From assembly GCA_023428785.1 (NCBI GenBank), contig JAEYWU010000072.1, positions 1 to 7,898 on the forward strand: DNA of 7,898 nucleotides, given 5' to 3'. The notes under the pieces were generated by a model. It searched no databases. It had not been told where the DNA came from and worked only from the letters and a program-made list of their open reading frames with translations. Positions 1 through 6,121 of the stretch are shown here, piece by piece (position 1 is the stretch's first letter; the number at the start of each line of letters is the position of its first letter). Source of the DNA: Pseudomonadota bacterium (lineage in GTDB: Bacteria > Pseudomonadota > Alphaproteobacteria > Caulobacterales > Caulobacteraceae). The position numbers and the translations under genes are program-made.

Positions 1-217
1 GGCCATCGTCGATGCCATCGAAGCGGACCGCCGGGCCCCACGGGCTGTCAACCAGCGTCGGTCCGCCCTCGGGCGTTGTCGGCAGGCCGCCGATGCCGGT
101 CAGGCGGTCAAACGTCCAGACCGACTCTCGAGGCCGGGCAGCGCGCGGCAAGGCCGCGCAGCCGGCGAGGCCTGCGGCTCCGGCCAGGATAAGGCGGCGG
201 CTGGGCGATGCGGTCAT
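1..217 (-). CDS. Putative LamG-like lipoprotein, N-terminal 72 residues only (runs off the left edge)
   Basis: Read on the minus strand from an ATG at 217-215; the gene continues beyond base 1. The visible protein begins MTASPSRRLILAGAAGLAGC, which is a short basic n-region with an SRR pair, a hydrophobic stretch and a lipobox (LAGC, Cys20). It is therefore probably an exported, lipid-anchored protein, possibly exported by the Tat route. After the signal comes a WTFDRL...GG motif and then AVRFDGIDDG. That pattern is typical of the first strands of LamG/concanavalin-like domains, which often bind or act on polysaccharide. A Shine-Dalgarno, AGGAGA on the minus strand (223-228), lies 5 bases before the ATG and supports this start. 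The gene is divergent from nadA. Substrate and function cannot be told from 72 residues; the LamG assignment rests on one short motif. Confidence 0.72.
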   Translation of the reverse strand, partial: MTASPSRRLILAGAAGLAGCAALPRAARPRESVWTFDRLTGIGGLPTTPEGGPTLVDSPWGPAVRFDGIDDG

Positions 218-237
218 GAGCGTCTCCTGAGCGTCGC

Positions 238-265
238 AAACTAAGGCCGTGACCGGAGGGATCAA
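238..265 (-). promoter_or_regulatory. Possible sigma-70-type promoter for the minus-strand lipoprotein gene
   Basis: On the minus strand TTGATC (265-260) is followed after 16 bases by TAGTTT (243-238). This would start transcription near 231, leaving a very short leader that carries the AGGAGA ribosome site. The -10 match is mediocre, so this is a weak prediction. Confidence 0.25.
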
Positions 266-277
266 TCACGAATTCCC

Positions 278-305
278 TTGCGTTTCGTCTGCGGAGGCCT
301 ACATT
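278..305 (+). promoter_or_regulatory. Predicted housekeeping promoter of the nadA operon
   Basis: TTGCGTT (278-284) and CCTACATT (298-305) are separated by 13 bases. This resembles the Caulobacter housekeeping consensus TTGACGS-N10-14-GCTANAWC. The predicted start site is near 312, so the inverted repeat at 314-336 would lie directly over or after +1, the usual place for a repressor site. No other good promoter is visible before nadA. This is a prediction from consensus only. Confidence 0.45.
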
Positions 306-313
306 CCAGTCAC

Positions 314-336
314 CTTATGCTGAAAGTGAGCATAAG
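314..336. promoter_or_regulatory. Operator-like palindrome before nadA (CTTATGCT-N7-AGCATAAG)
   Basis: A perfect inverted repeat with 8-bp arms and a 7-base spacer occupies 314-336. It ends one base before the nadA Shine-Dalgarno (AGGAG, 338-342) and lies about where transcription should begin. There is no T-tract, so it is not a terminator. Its size and placement fit the operator of a dimeric repressor of NAD synthesis. NadQ is the regulator described for NAD genes in alphaproteobacteria, and NrtR is the alternative. I recall a similar TATGCT-type half-site for NadQ but cannot verify it here. Confidence 0.6.
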
Positions 337-351
337 TAGGAGATCAGGGTC

Positions 352-1434
352 ATGGCCGACGGCGGCTTCCACATTCCCGAGGACATCCAGCGCGAGACCT
401 CACCGGTCTGGGAGAAGGTCAAGGATCAGGTTTCGCCCCTGGAGTGGGCGACCTATGCGCCCCTGATCGCGGAGATCAACGCGCTCAAGAAGGAGCGCGA
501 CGCGGTCATCCTGGCCCACAACTACATGACGCCGGAAATCTTCCACGGTGTGGGCGACTATGTCGGCGACAGCCTGGGTCTGGCCAAGGAGGCAGCCGCT
601 TCGAAGGCGAAGGTGATTGTCCAGGCGGGCGTTCACTTCATGGCCGAGACCTCCAAGATTCTGAGCCCAGAAAAGACCGTTCTGATCCCGGACCTGCGGG
701 CCGGCTGTTCGCTGGCGAGCTCCATCACGGGCGAGGATGTGCGGCTGATCAAGCAACGCTACCCGGGCCTGCCGGTGGTCACCTATGTGAACACGACCGC
801 CGACGTGAAGGCGGAGACCGACATCTGCTGCACCTCGGCGAATGCTGTGCAGGTCGTGGAATGGGCGGCCAGGGAATGGGGCGTCGATCAAGTGATCTTG
901 ATCCCGGACGAATACCTCGCTCGCAACGTCGCCCAGCAGACCGACGTCAAGATCATCGCCTGGGCTGGACACTGCGAGGTGCACAAGCGCTTCACGACCA
1001 GCGACATCGCTGACATGCGCGCCGCCTGGCCGGACGCCGAGGTGCTGGCCCACCCGGAATGCCCCGAAGAAATCCTCGAGGCGGCCGACTTCGCAGGTTC
1101 GACGGCGGCCATGGCCAACTACGTCAAGCAGAACCGGCCGGCGCGGGTGGTGCTGATCACCGAATGCTCCATGGCCTCCAACATCAAGGGTGACCTGCCC
1201 GAGACCCAGTTCGTCGGGCCCTGCAACATGTGCCCACACATGAAGCGGATCACGCTGGAGAACATCCGCGACTGCCTGCTGAACATGCAGTTTGAGGTGA
1301 CGGTCGATGAAACCATCGCCGAGCGTGCGCGCCTCGCGGTTCAGCGGATGGTCGATCTGCCGACGCCCGAAAAGCCCGCGCGCTATGATCTAGCGCGCGC
1401 GCGGGGCCATACGGTTCAGGTCGAGCTGATCTAA
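352..1434 (+). CDS. nadA: Quinolinate synthase NadA (4Fe-4S)
   Basis: 360 aa. NadA condenses iminoaspartate (from NadB) with dihydroxyacetone phosphate to give quinolinate in the cytoplasm, using an oxygen-sensitive [4Fe-4S] cluster with three Cys ligands. The expected ligands are visible: Cys119 (LRAGCSLASS), Cys208 (WAGHCEVHKRF) and Cys294 (CNMCPHMKRI), with a further Cys291 making a CxxC. Other family signatures are AVILAHNYM (51-59), GDSLGLAKEA (72-81), TYVNTTADVKAE (144-155) and CCTSANA (159-165). The length is normal for the form without the longer Bacillus-type spacing. ATG 352 is supported by AGGAG at 338-342, 9 bases upstream. It is the first gene of the nad operon, 53 bases before the M50 gene. 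The upstream palindrome suggests repression when NAD is sufficient. Confidence 0.97.
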   Translation: MADGGFHIPEDIQRETSPVWEKVKDQVSPLEWATYAPLIAEINALKKERDAVILAHNYMTPEIFHGVGDYVGDSLGLAKEAAASKAKVIVQAGVHFMAETSKILSPEKTVLIPDLRAGCSLASSITGEDVRLIKQRYPGLPVVTYVNTTADVKAETDICCTSANAVQVVEWAAREWGVDQVILIPDEYLARNVAQQTDVKIIAWAGHCEVHKRFTTSDIADMRAAWPDAEVLAHPECPEEILEAADFAGSTAAMANYVKQNRPARVVLITECSMASNIKGDLPETQFVGPCNMCPHMKRITLENIRDCLLNMQFEVTVDETIAERARLAVQRMVDLPTPEKPARYDLARARGHTVQVELI

Positions 1435-1462
1435 ATGACGCTCGAGTTCAGCTTGATCCGGA

Positions 1463-1476
1463 GGCCCGCGAGGGCC
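1463..1476 (+). other. Small hairpin with GCGA loop in the nadA-M50 gap
   Basis: GGCCC-GCGA-GGGCC forms a perfect 5-bp stem closed by a GNRA-type tetraloop in the 53-base gap between nadA and the next gene. No T-run follows, so it is not an intrinsic terminator. It overlaps the only purine-rich stretches (GGAGG at 1460-1464, GAGGG at 1470-1474) that could serve as ribosome site for the ATG at 1488, so it could dampen that gene's translation or mark an mRNA processing point. The stem is short and this may be chance in GC-rich DNA. Confidence 0.35.
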
Positions 1477-1487
1477 AACTGACCACT

Positions 1488-2327
1488 ATGAGTGACAACA
1501 CCCGCCGCCCCGGTCCCTGGGACCTCGCGCCCCGCCCTCGTCACGAGCCGGACGTGGAAGGCACACACGGTCCTCAGGAGCCCCCGCTCGATAAGGGTCA
1601 GAACCCGTTCGTGGCCGTGGTAGGCACGTTGCTGTTCCTAGGGGTTATCTGGTTTTTCACTCAGAGCCTGATCGTGGCGGTGGCCATCATCTTCGGCTTG
1701 ATCGTCCATGAGTACGGCCATGTGCTGGCGATGAACCGGCTCGGGATGGGACCGGCGCGCATCTACATCATCCCGCTGCTGGGTGGGCTGGCCAAGGGCC
1801 AGCGCGGACCGCGCAATGAGTGGGAAGGCGTGCTGGTCTCCATGGCCGGTCCGTTCTTCGGTCTGGTGGCGGCGGTCCCGTTCTTCGTCGGTTGGTTCCT
1901 CACGGGCAATGCGGAGTGGCTCGTCGCTTCGTTCGTGATCGCCCTGCTCAATCTGCTGAATCTAGCACCTGCGCCGCCGCTGGACGGGTCCAAGGCGTTG
2001 GGGCCGGTGCTGGCCCGCATCCATCCGATGGTGGAGCTGGGCGCGATGCTTCTGGTTGGGGCGATCGTGATCGTCTGGGCCTTCAATCGGGGCAGTTTCA
2101 TCCTCGCGGGTTTCCTGCTTCTGGCCCTGTTCAGCCATCTGCGGATGGGCGTGCGTCGGCCTGATGGACGGCCACTCACCGCCGGCGAAAGCCTCAAGAG
2201 CGTCGGCGTCTATCTCGGTACGGCCCTGGCCTGCGTCGGGGTCGCGGCGACCGGCGGCTACCTGCTGACGGGTGACGCCGTGCAGGGCGCCGGGACCATG
2301 CTTGGTTGGCTGGGTCTTTCGCAATGA
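1488..2327 (+). CDS. Site-2-protease-like M50 family membrane metalloprotease within the nad operon
   Basis: 279 aa, polytopic membrane protein. After a Pro-rich, probably cytoplasmic N-terminus (1-38) come hydrophobic segments near 40-60, 61-82, 115-138, 142-162, 184-198, 203-218 and 240-262. The zinc motif HEYGH (His74, Glu75, His78) lies inside the second segment, and NLAPAPPLDG (158-167) supplies the third metal ligand, Asp166. Both hallmarks of S2P/M50 intramembrane proteases are therefore intact. There is no PDZ or CBS domain, so it belongs with the minimal S2P-like proteins. Such enzymes cut transmembrane helices, often of anti-sigma factors, but the substrate here is unknown. The ribosome site is weak and partly in a hairpin. 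The stop overlaps the nadB start as ATGA, so the gene is clearly in the operon. Confidence is high for family, low for role. Confidence 0.88.
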   Translation: MSDNTRRPGPWDLAPRPRHEPDVEGTHGPQEPPLDKGQNPFVAVVGTLLFLGVIWFFTQSLIVAVAIIFGLIVHEYGHVLAMNRLGMGPARIYIIPLLGGLAKGQRGPRNEWEGVLVSMAGPFFGLVAAVPFFVGWFLTGNAEWLVASFVIALLNLLNLAPAPPLDGSKALGPVLARIHPMVELGAMLLVGAIVIVWAFNRGSFILAGFLLLALFSHLRMGVRRPDGRPLTAGESLKSVGVYLGTALACVGVAATGGYLLTGDAVQGAGTMLGWLGLSQ

Positions 2328-3859
2328 GCCAACGCCTTGTTCACGACGGCCCGCTGATCATCGGCGGCGGCCTGGCGGGCCTGTCGGCGGCGCTGGAGGC
2401 TGCGCCACGCAAGGTGCTGGTGGTGACGCCCGCCCGACTGCTCGAAGCCTGCTCCTCCGCCTGGGCTCAGGGGGGCATGGCCGCCGCCCTGACAGAGGCC
2501 GATGCGCCGGATCTGCACGCCCGTGACACGATCGCCGCGGGTGCTGGACTGGTCGATCCAGTCGCGGCGCGCGACCTGACCGATCATGGCCGCGAGACCG
2601 TCGAATGGCTGGCAGCGATGGGCGCGCCGTTTGATCGCGACGACGCGGGGCAGTTCGCGGTTGGTCTGGAGGCTGCGCATTCGCGCGCCCGGGTCGCCCG
2701 GGTCGGCGGCGATGGCGCAGGGCGCGCGATCCTGTCGGCTCTGGTCGCCGCCGTTCGTGGATCGCGTCACATCACGGTCTGGGAAGACGGCCGACTGCGC
2801 GGTCTGGTGCGCGACACCGAGGGCCGAATTCGCGGCGCCCTGATCGAGCGACAGGATCGGCTTGTAGAAATTCTGGCGCCGAGCGTCATACTGGCGACAG
2901 GGGGGTACGGCGGCCTGTTCGCGCGAACGACGACGCCGGCCAGCCTTCTGGGAGAGGGTATGGCCGCCGCCTGGCTGGCAGGGGCCGAGATCCGCGACCC
3001 GGAGTTCTTCCAGTTCCACCCGACGGCCATCGACATCGGCATGGATCCGATGCCACTGGCGACCGAGGCCCTGAGAGGTGAGGGCGCCCGGCTAGTCGAT
3101 GGCGATGGTCGGTACCTGCTGGGGCCTGACCCCGACGCCGATCTGGCCCCCCGAGACATTGTCGCGCGCGCCGTCCATGCGGCCGTCGCATCGGGCGCCG
3201 GAGCTTTTCTGGACGCCCGAGAGGCGGTCGGCGCGGCCTTCCCGGAAGAATTCCCGTCGGTCTTCGCGGCCTGTATGCGGGCGGCGATCGACCCGCGTCT
3301 GCAGCCTATCCCGATCGCTCCGGCGGCCCATTACGCCATGGGGGGAATCCGCGCCGACACCAGCGGCCGGACCTCTCTCGAGCATCTGATGGCCATCGGC
3401 GAGTGCGCCTCGACCGGAGTGCATGGGGCAAATCGGCTGGCTTCCAACTCGCTCCTCGAGGCGGCCGCCTTCGGCCGCCGCGCGGGGCGTGACGCCGCCG
3501 AAGCCGATGCGCCGCCGAAATCCCGGCTGGAGCCGGTCGAGCCCGCCACCGACCTTCCCAAGGAAGCTCTAACCCGTCTGCGGCAAACGATGAGTGCTGA
3601 CGTAGGCGTGGTGCGCGACGAGGCCGGACTGACGCGCTCCCTGGCCGTGATCGAGGAGATGGATGCCTACACGCCGAACGCCCTGGCGCTGACGACTGCG
3701 CGGCTGGCGACCTCGGCGGCGCTGGCGCGTCGCGAGAGCCGGGGAGGGCATTTCCGGTCGGACTTCCCGCAGGCCCTGCCGGTGGCCACCCACACCCTGA
3801 ACACCGGCCCCGCCCGGATCCCCTCAGCCCGGCCGGAAATGGCCTCGGCAGACGAATGA
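2324..3859 (+). CDS. nadB: L-aspartate oxidase NadB
   Basis: 511 aa from the ATG at 2324. NadB is an FAD enzyme that oxidises L-aspartate to iminoaspartate, reducing oxygen or fumarate, and feeds NadA. The dinucleotide-binding motif is LIIGGGLAGLSAA (11-23), followed by ACSSAWAQGGMAAA (42-55). Active-site regions follow: FHPTA (231-235), EALRGEGARL (248-257), APRDIVARA (275-283), HYAMGGI (336-342) and the FAD-contacting GVHGANRLASNSLLEA (365-380). The C-terminal helical domain ends with SRGGHFRSDFP (472-482), and the length is normal. A TTG 18 bases upstream in frame is possible, but ATG 2324 is preferred: it overlaps the M50 stop as ATGA, fitting translational coupling, and puts the Rossmann strand at the usual distance from the N-terminus. 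The gene also overlaps nadC by ATGA. Confidence 0.96.
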   Translation: MSQRLVHDGPLIIGGGLAGLSAALEAAPRKVLVVTPARLLEACSSAWAQGGMAAALTEADAPDLHARDTIAAGAGLVDPVAARDLTDHGRETVEWLAAMGAPFDRDDAGQFAVGLEAAHSRARVARVGGDGAGRAILSALVAAVRGSRHITVWEDGRLRGLVRDTEGRIRGALIERQDRLVEILAPSVILATGGYGGLFARTTTPASLLGEGMAAAWLAGAEIRDPEFFQFHPTAIDIGMDPMPLATEALRGEGARLVDGDGRYLLGPDPDADLAPRDIVARAVHAAVASGAGAFLDAREAVGAAFPEEFPSVFAACMRAAIDPRLQPIPIAPAAHYAMGGIRADTSGRTSLEHLMAIGECASTGVHGANRLASNSLLEAAAFGRRAGRDAAEADAPPKSRLEPVEPATDLPKEALTRLRQTMSADVGVVRDEAGLTRSLAVIEEMDAYTPNALALTTARLATSAALARRESRGGHFRSDFPQALPVATHTLNTGPARIPSARPEMASADE

Positions 3860-4710
3860 AGACCATGACCCGTAGCCTGCCCGATGTGCTGATCGATCCC
3901 GTGGTGCGTATGGCGCTGGCCGAGGATCTGGGACGAGCCGGGGACGTGACGGCTCAGGCCTGTATCCCCGTTGATGCGCGCATGACTGCGGTGTTCGCCG
4001 CTCGCAGGCCCGGCGTGCTGGCCGGGATCGGCTGTGTCGCCGCAGCGATCCGCGCGATGGATCCTGACGCGCGCGTCGATCTCAAGCTTGAGGATGGCGA
4101 AGGCTTCGAGGCCGGCGCGGTTCTGGCCGAGGTCGAGGCCAATGCCCGCGCCTTGCTGGCGGCCGAGCGAACGGCGTTGAACCTCTTGGGCCGGCTGTGC
4201 GGCATCGCGACCCTGACCTGGAGCTACGTGCAGGCGGTCCGAGGGACGGGTGCGTTAGTGACCGACACCCGCAAGACGACTCCGGGCCTAAGGGCGCTGG
4301 AAAAGCACGCCGTGGCCTGCGGCGGCGGGATCAATCACCGGTTCGGCCTGGATGACGCCATCCTGATCAAGGACAACCATGTCGCCTTGGCGGGCGGCGT
4401 CGGTGAGGCTGTGAGGCGCGCACGCGCGGCCGCGGGCCATCTGATGAAGGTCGAGGTTGAGATCGACCGACTGGATCAATTGGACGAGGCGCTGGCCGGG
4501 AGCCCCGACGTCATCATGCTGGACAACTTCAGCCTTGAAGATATGCGCGAGGCGGTTAGCCGGGCCAAAGGCAAGGTTGTGCTGGAGGCGTCGGGCGGGG
4601 TGAACCTGCAGACTATACGGGCGATAGCCGAAACCGGGGTGGATGTGATCTCGGTGGGGGCTCTGACCCACTCGGCGGCCTCTCTGGACGTCGGCCTGGA
4701 CGTTCTCTAG
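3856..4710 (+). CDS. nadC: Nicotinate-nucleotide pyrophosphorylase (quinolinate phosphoribosyltransferase) NadC
   Basis: 284 aa. NadC joins quinolinate with PRPP and decarboxylates it to nicotinate mononucleotide, the last step of de novo NaMN synthesis. Visible family motifs are AERTALNLLGRLCGIAT (103-119, Arg105), DTRKTTPGLRALEKHAV (137-153, Arg139 and Lys140), GGGINHRFGLDDAILIKDNH (156-175, Arg162 and Lys172), VEVE (199-202), MLDNF (221-225) and EASGGV (244-249). These cover the quinolinate and phosphate-binding residues. The start ATG overlaps the nadB stop (ATGA); a second Met at codon 4 is possible. The TAG stop lies in CTAG, shared with the convergent acyltransferase gene, so the nad transcript probably runs into antisense of that gene. 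It is the last gene of the operon. Confidence 0.97.
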   Translation: MKTMTRSLPDVLIDPVVRMALAEDLGRAGDVTAQACIPVDARMTAVFAARRPGVLAGIGCVAAAIRAMDPDARVDLKLEDGEGFEAGAVLAEVEANARALLAAERTALNLLGRLCGIATLTWSYVQAVRGTGALVTDTRKTTPGLRALEKHAVACGGGINHRFGLDDAILIKDNHVALAGGVGEAVRRARAAAGHLMKVEVEIDRLDQLDEALAGSPDVIMLDNFSLEDMREAVSRAKGKVVLEASGGVNLQTIRAIAETGVDVISVGALTHSAASLDVGLDVL

Positions 4711-5810
4711 GCGAGCCTTCCGTCTGGCGTCGCTTGCGGCCTGGGCCGGGACAGGGCCGCCCGGATCCGCTCCTGTATCGGCTCGTCCACGAACCGATGG
4801 AAGAGGCTGGCGAAGATCAGCGCGGCGAGAACGCCGCCTGCCCATGCCGGCCAGCTTGCGGTCAGGCCAAGCTGCTCCTCGAGCCCGAACCACGCCGCGC
4901 CGACCAGGGCGTGGGTGATGAACAGGGCGAATGACATGTCCGCGGCCCATTTCAGCCACGGCCGACTGCGGATGCGCAGGCCCTCGGCAGAGATGACGAT
5001 GGCGGCGATGGCGACGACGGAGAGCCAGGCTGATAGGTCACTGACCGGCGCGGCTTGGATCACCGCAAGCGTACAGGCGGCCGTTACCGCGGTTGCGGCC
5101 GAGGCGGCGCGTCCCAGGGCCTGGCCGCCCGCGAACCGGGCGAGAAGCGTCCCAAAGGCGAACAGGGGGAGCGCGCGCATGACACCCTGATGGAAGGGGA
5201 GGTCAAACAGGGAATGATCCAGCAAGGTGATGCTCAAGGCGGCCGCCGTCGTCAGCAGACCGAGGCCCGCTACGAGCGCCGATATGCGCCCGGCCAGTGG
5301 GCGCGACGCCACCCACAGCAGCGGAAAGGCGGCGTAGCAGACAATGAGGGCCGACAGCGTCCAGCTGGGTTCGTTCCAGCCGGCCTGGTGGGTGACGCCC
5401 CAGGCGTGGATCAGCGCGGCCTGGGCGAAGAAATCGCCCCACTGGAAGCGTTCCGGTGAGCCGGGCGCGGCCCCGATCAGTCCCGCGAGCACGACCAACG
5501 CCGCGAGACTAACCAGCATGATCAACTGAGCCGGCCAGACCCGGCTGATCCTTCGCGCGAAGAAGGCGCTGAACCGCAGACGGCCCTCGTCGAGCGCCTG
5601 GCCATAGGCACGGCCGAGGATGTAGCCGGACAGCACCAAGAAGAAGTCCGTCGCCAGCCAGCCCCGGCTGAAGATCCCCGCCGTGCTCGCCAGGTCCATC
5701 GGCGCGTTGGGGCCGAAATGGTAGAGCACGATGAAGGCGGCAGCGAAGAACCGCAGGGCGTCCAAGGCGCCGGCGCGTCGATCGGATCGGGGCTTGGGGA
5801 CAGGACTCAT
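4707..5810 (-). CDS. Acyltransferase-3 family integral membrane protein
   Basis: 367 aa from ATG 5810; an in-frame GTG at 5819 would add three residues and has a ribosome site placed too close. The protein has about ten hydrophobic segments. N-terminal AT3 marks are present: LDALRFFAAAFIVLYHF with the Arg-X10-His pair, WLATDFFLVLSGYILGR, and the basic RRISRVWP. Mid-protein is PSWTLSALIVCYAAFPL, and the last segment ends FHRFVDEP, typical of this family. AT3 proteins such as OafA/NodX move acyl groups, often acetyl from acetyl-CoA, onto periplasmic or cell-surface sugars such as O-antigen or exopolysaccharide. No SGNH domain is fused. No polysaccharide genes are adjacent, so the acceptor is unknown. 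It converges on nadC with a 4-base overlap. Good confidence for family; acceptor not predictable. Confidence 0.9.
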   Translation of the reverse strand: MSPVPKPRSDRRAGALDALRFFAAAFIVLYHFGPNAPMDLASTAGIFSRGWLATDFFLVLSGYILGRAYGQALDEGRLRFSAFFARRISRVWPAQLIMLVSLAALVVLAGLIGAAPGSPERFQWGDFFAQAALIHAWGVTHQAGWNEPSWTLSALIVCYAAFPLLWVASRPLAGRISALVAGLGLLTTAAALSITLLDHSLFDLPFHQGVMRALPLFAFGTLLARFAGGQALGRAASAATAVTAACTLAVIQAAPVSDLSAWLSVVAIAAIVISAEGLRIRSRPWLKWAADMSFALFITHALVGAAWFGLEEQLGLTASWPAWAGGVLAALIFASLFHRFVDEPIQERIRAALSRPRPQATPDGRLA

Positions 5811-5822
5811 GACGGACACCGC

Positions 5823-5837
5823 GTCCCGCTTCGGGAC
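5823..5837. repeat. 15-bp palindrome (GTCCCG-CTT-CGGGAC) before the acyltransferase start
   Basis: A perfect 6-bp inverted repeat with a 3-base centre lies 12 bases upstream of the acyltransferase ATG on its leader side. In the minus-strand transcript it would enclose GGGAC, the closest thing to a Shine-Dalgarno. A competing stem GGAC (5814-5817) / GTCC (5823-5826) is also possible. No T-run is present, so it is not a terminator. It may be an operator or a translation-limiting hairpin. Confidence 0.4.
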
Positions 5838-5868
5838 TCAGAATCCATTCCGCTGCAACGGAGAGGCC

Positions 5869-5893
5869 GGAACGGCCACGCCTGCGAGCCGTT
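5869..5893 (+). promoter_or_regulatory. EcfG/SigT-type general stress promoter (GGAAC-N16-CGTT)
   Basis: GGAAC at 5869-5873 and CGTT at 5890-5893 with exactly 16 bases between them match the consensus GGAAC-N16-17-CGTT of the alphaproteobacterial general stress sigma factor (EcfG, RpoE2 in Sinorhizobium, SigT in Caulobacter). Transcription would begin near 5900. That is just before the AGAGGAG ribosome site (5903-5909) of the 68-aa gene starting at 5915. The same arrangement with the same spacer precedes the small lipoprotein gene at 7692. Confidence 0.72.
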
Positions 5894-5914
5894 TATGAGG
5901 GCAGAGGAGTAGTG

Positions 5915-6121
5915 ATGACCAAGACCCCGCCCATTCCGCTCGAGCAGCGCCATTTCGGATCGGGTGCGCCCGAGAAGGACGCCCGCCCCGATCGCCGTGA
6001 CCTCAAGACTGGCCTGCAGTCAGGACAGCCAGGCGATTCCGACGCCAATCTCGATCAGCAGGGCCGTTTCGGCAATGCGCGCCAGAATTTGACGCCCAAC
6101 CACAAGACCCAGGCGCGTTAA
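5915..6121 (+). CDS. Small hydrophilic protein (68 aa), probable general-stress gene
   Basis: Starts at ATG 5915 with AGGAG (5905-5909) 5 bases upstream; an in-frame GTG at 5912 is less well spaced. The 68-residue product has no signal peptide or membrane segment. It is rich in Gln, Asn, Asp, Arg, Gly and Pro and is probably disordered and cytoplasmic. The C-terminal half (DANLDQQGRFGNARQNLTPN, 43-62) resembles a motif I associate with small uncharacterised alphaproteobacterial proteins (QGxxGNxxQN), but no function is known to me. Its own GGAAC-N16-CGTT promoter suggests induction in the general stress response. It is divergent from the acyltransferase gene and its stop shares TTAA with the convergent cell wall hydrolase gene. 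Being a gene is well supported; function is unknown. Confidence 0.82.
   Translation: MTKTPPIPLEQRHFGSGAPEKDARPDRRDLKTGLQSGQPGDSDANLDQQGRFGNARQNLTPNHKTQAR

Noticed and set aside
400..1239. Long minus-strand open frame (279 codons) opposite nadA
   Set aside because: It lies antisense to a well-supported gene, its translation is His/Arg/Gly-rich without recognisable motifs, and GC-rich codon bias alone opens this frame.
1435..1482. 15-codon frame (ATG to TGA) immediately after the nadA stop, ending 6 bases before the M50 start
   Set aside because: It could act as a coupling leader peptide, but the sequence is not attenuator-like and there is no independent support.
2258..3019. Minus-strand open frame (253 codons) opposite the start of nadB
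   Set aside because: Shadow of nadB with no motif and no ribosome site; nadB motifs run through the whole region in the forward frame.
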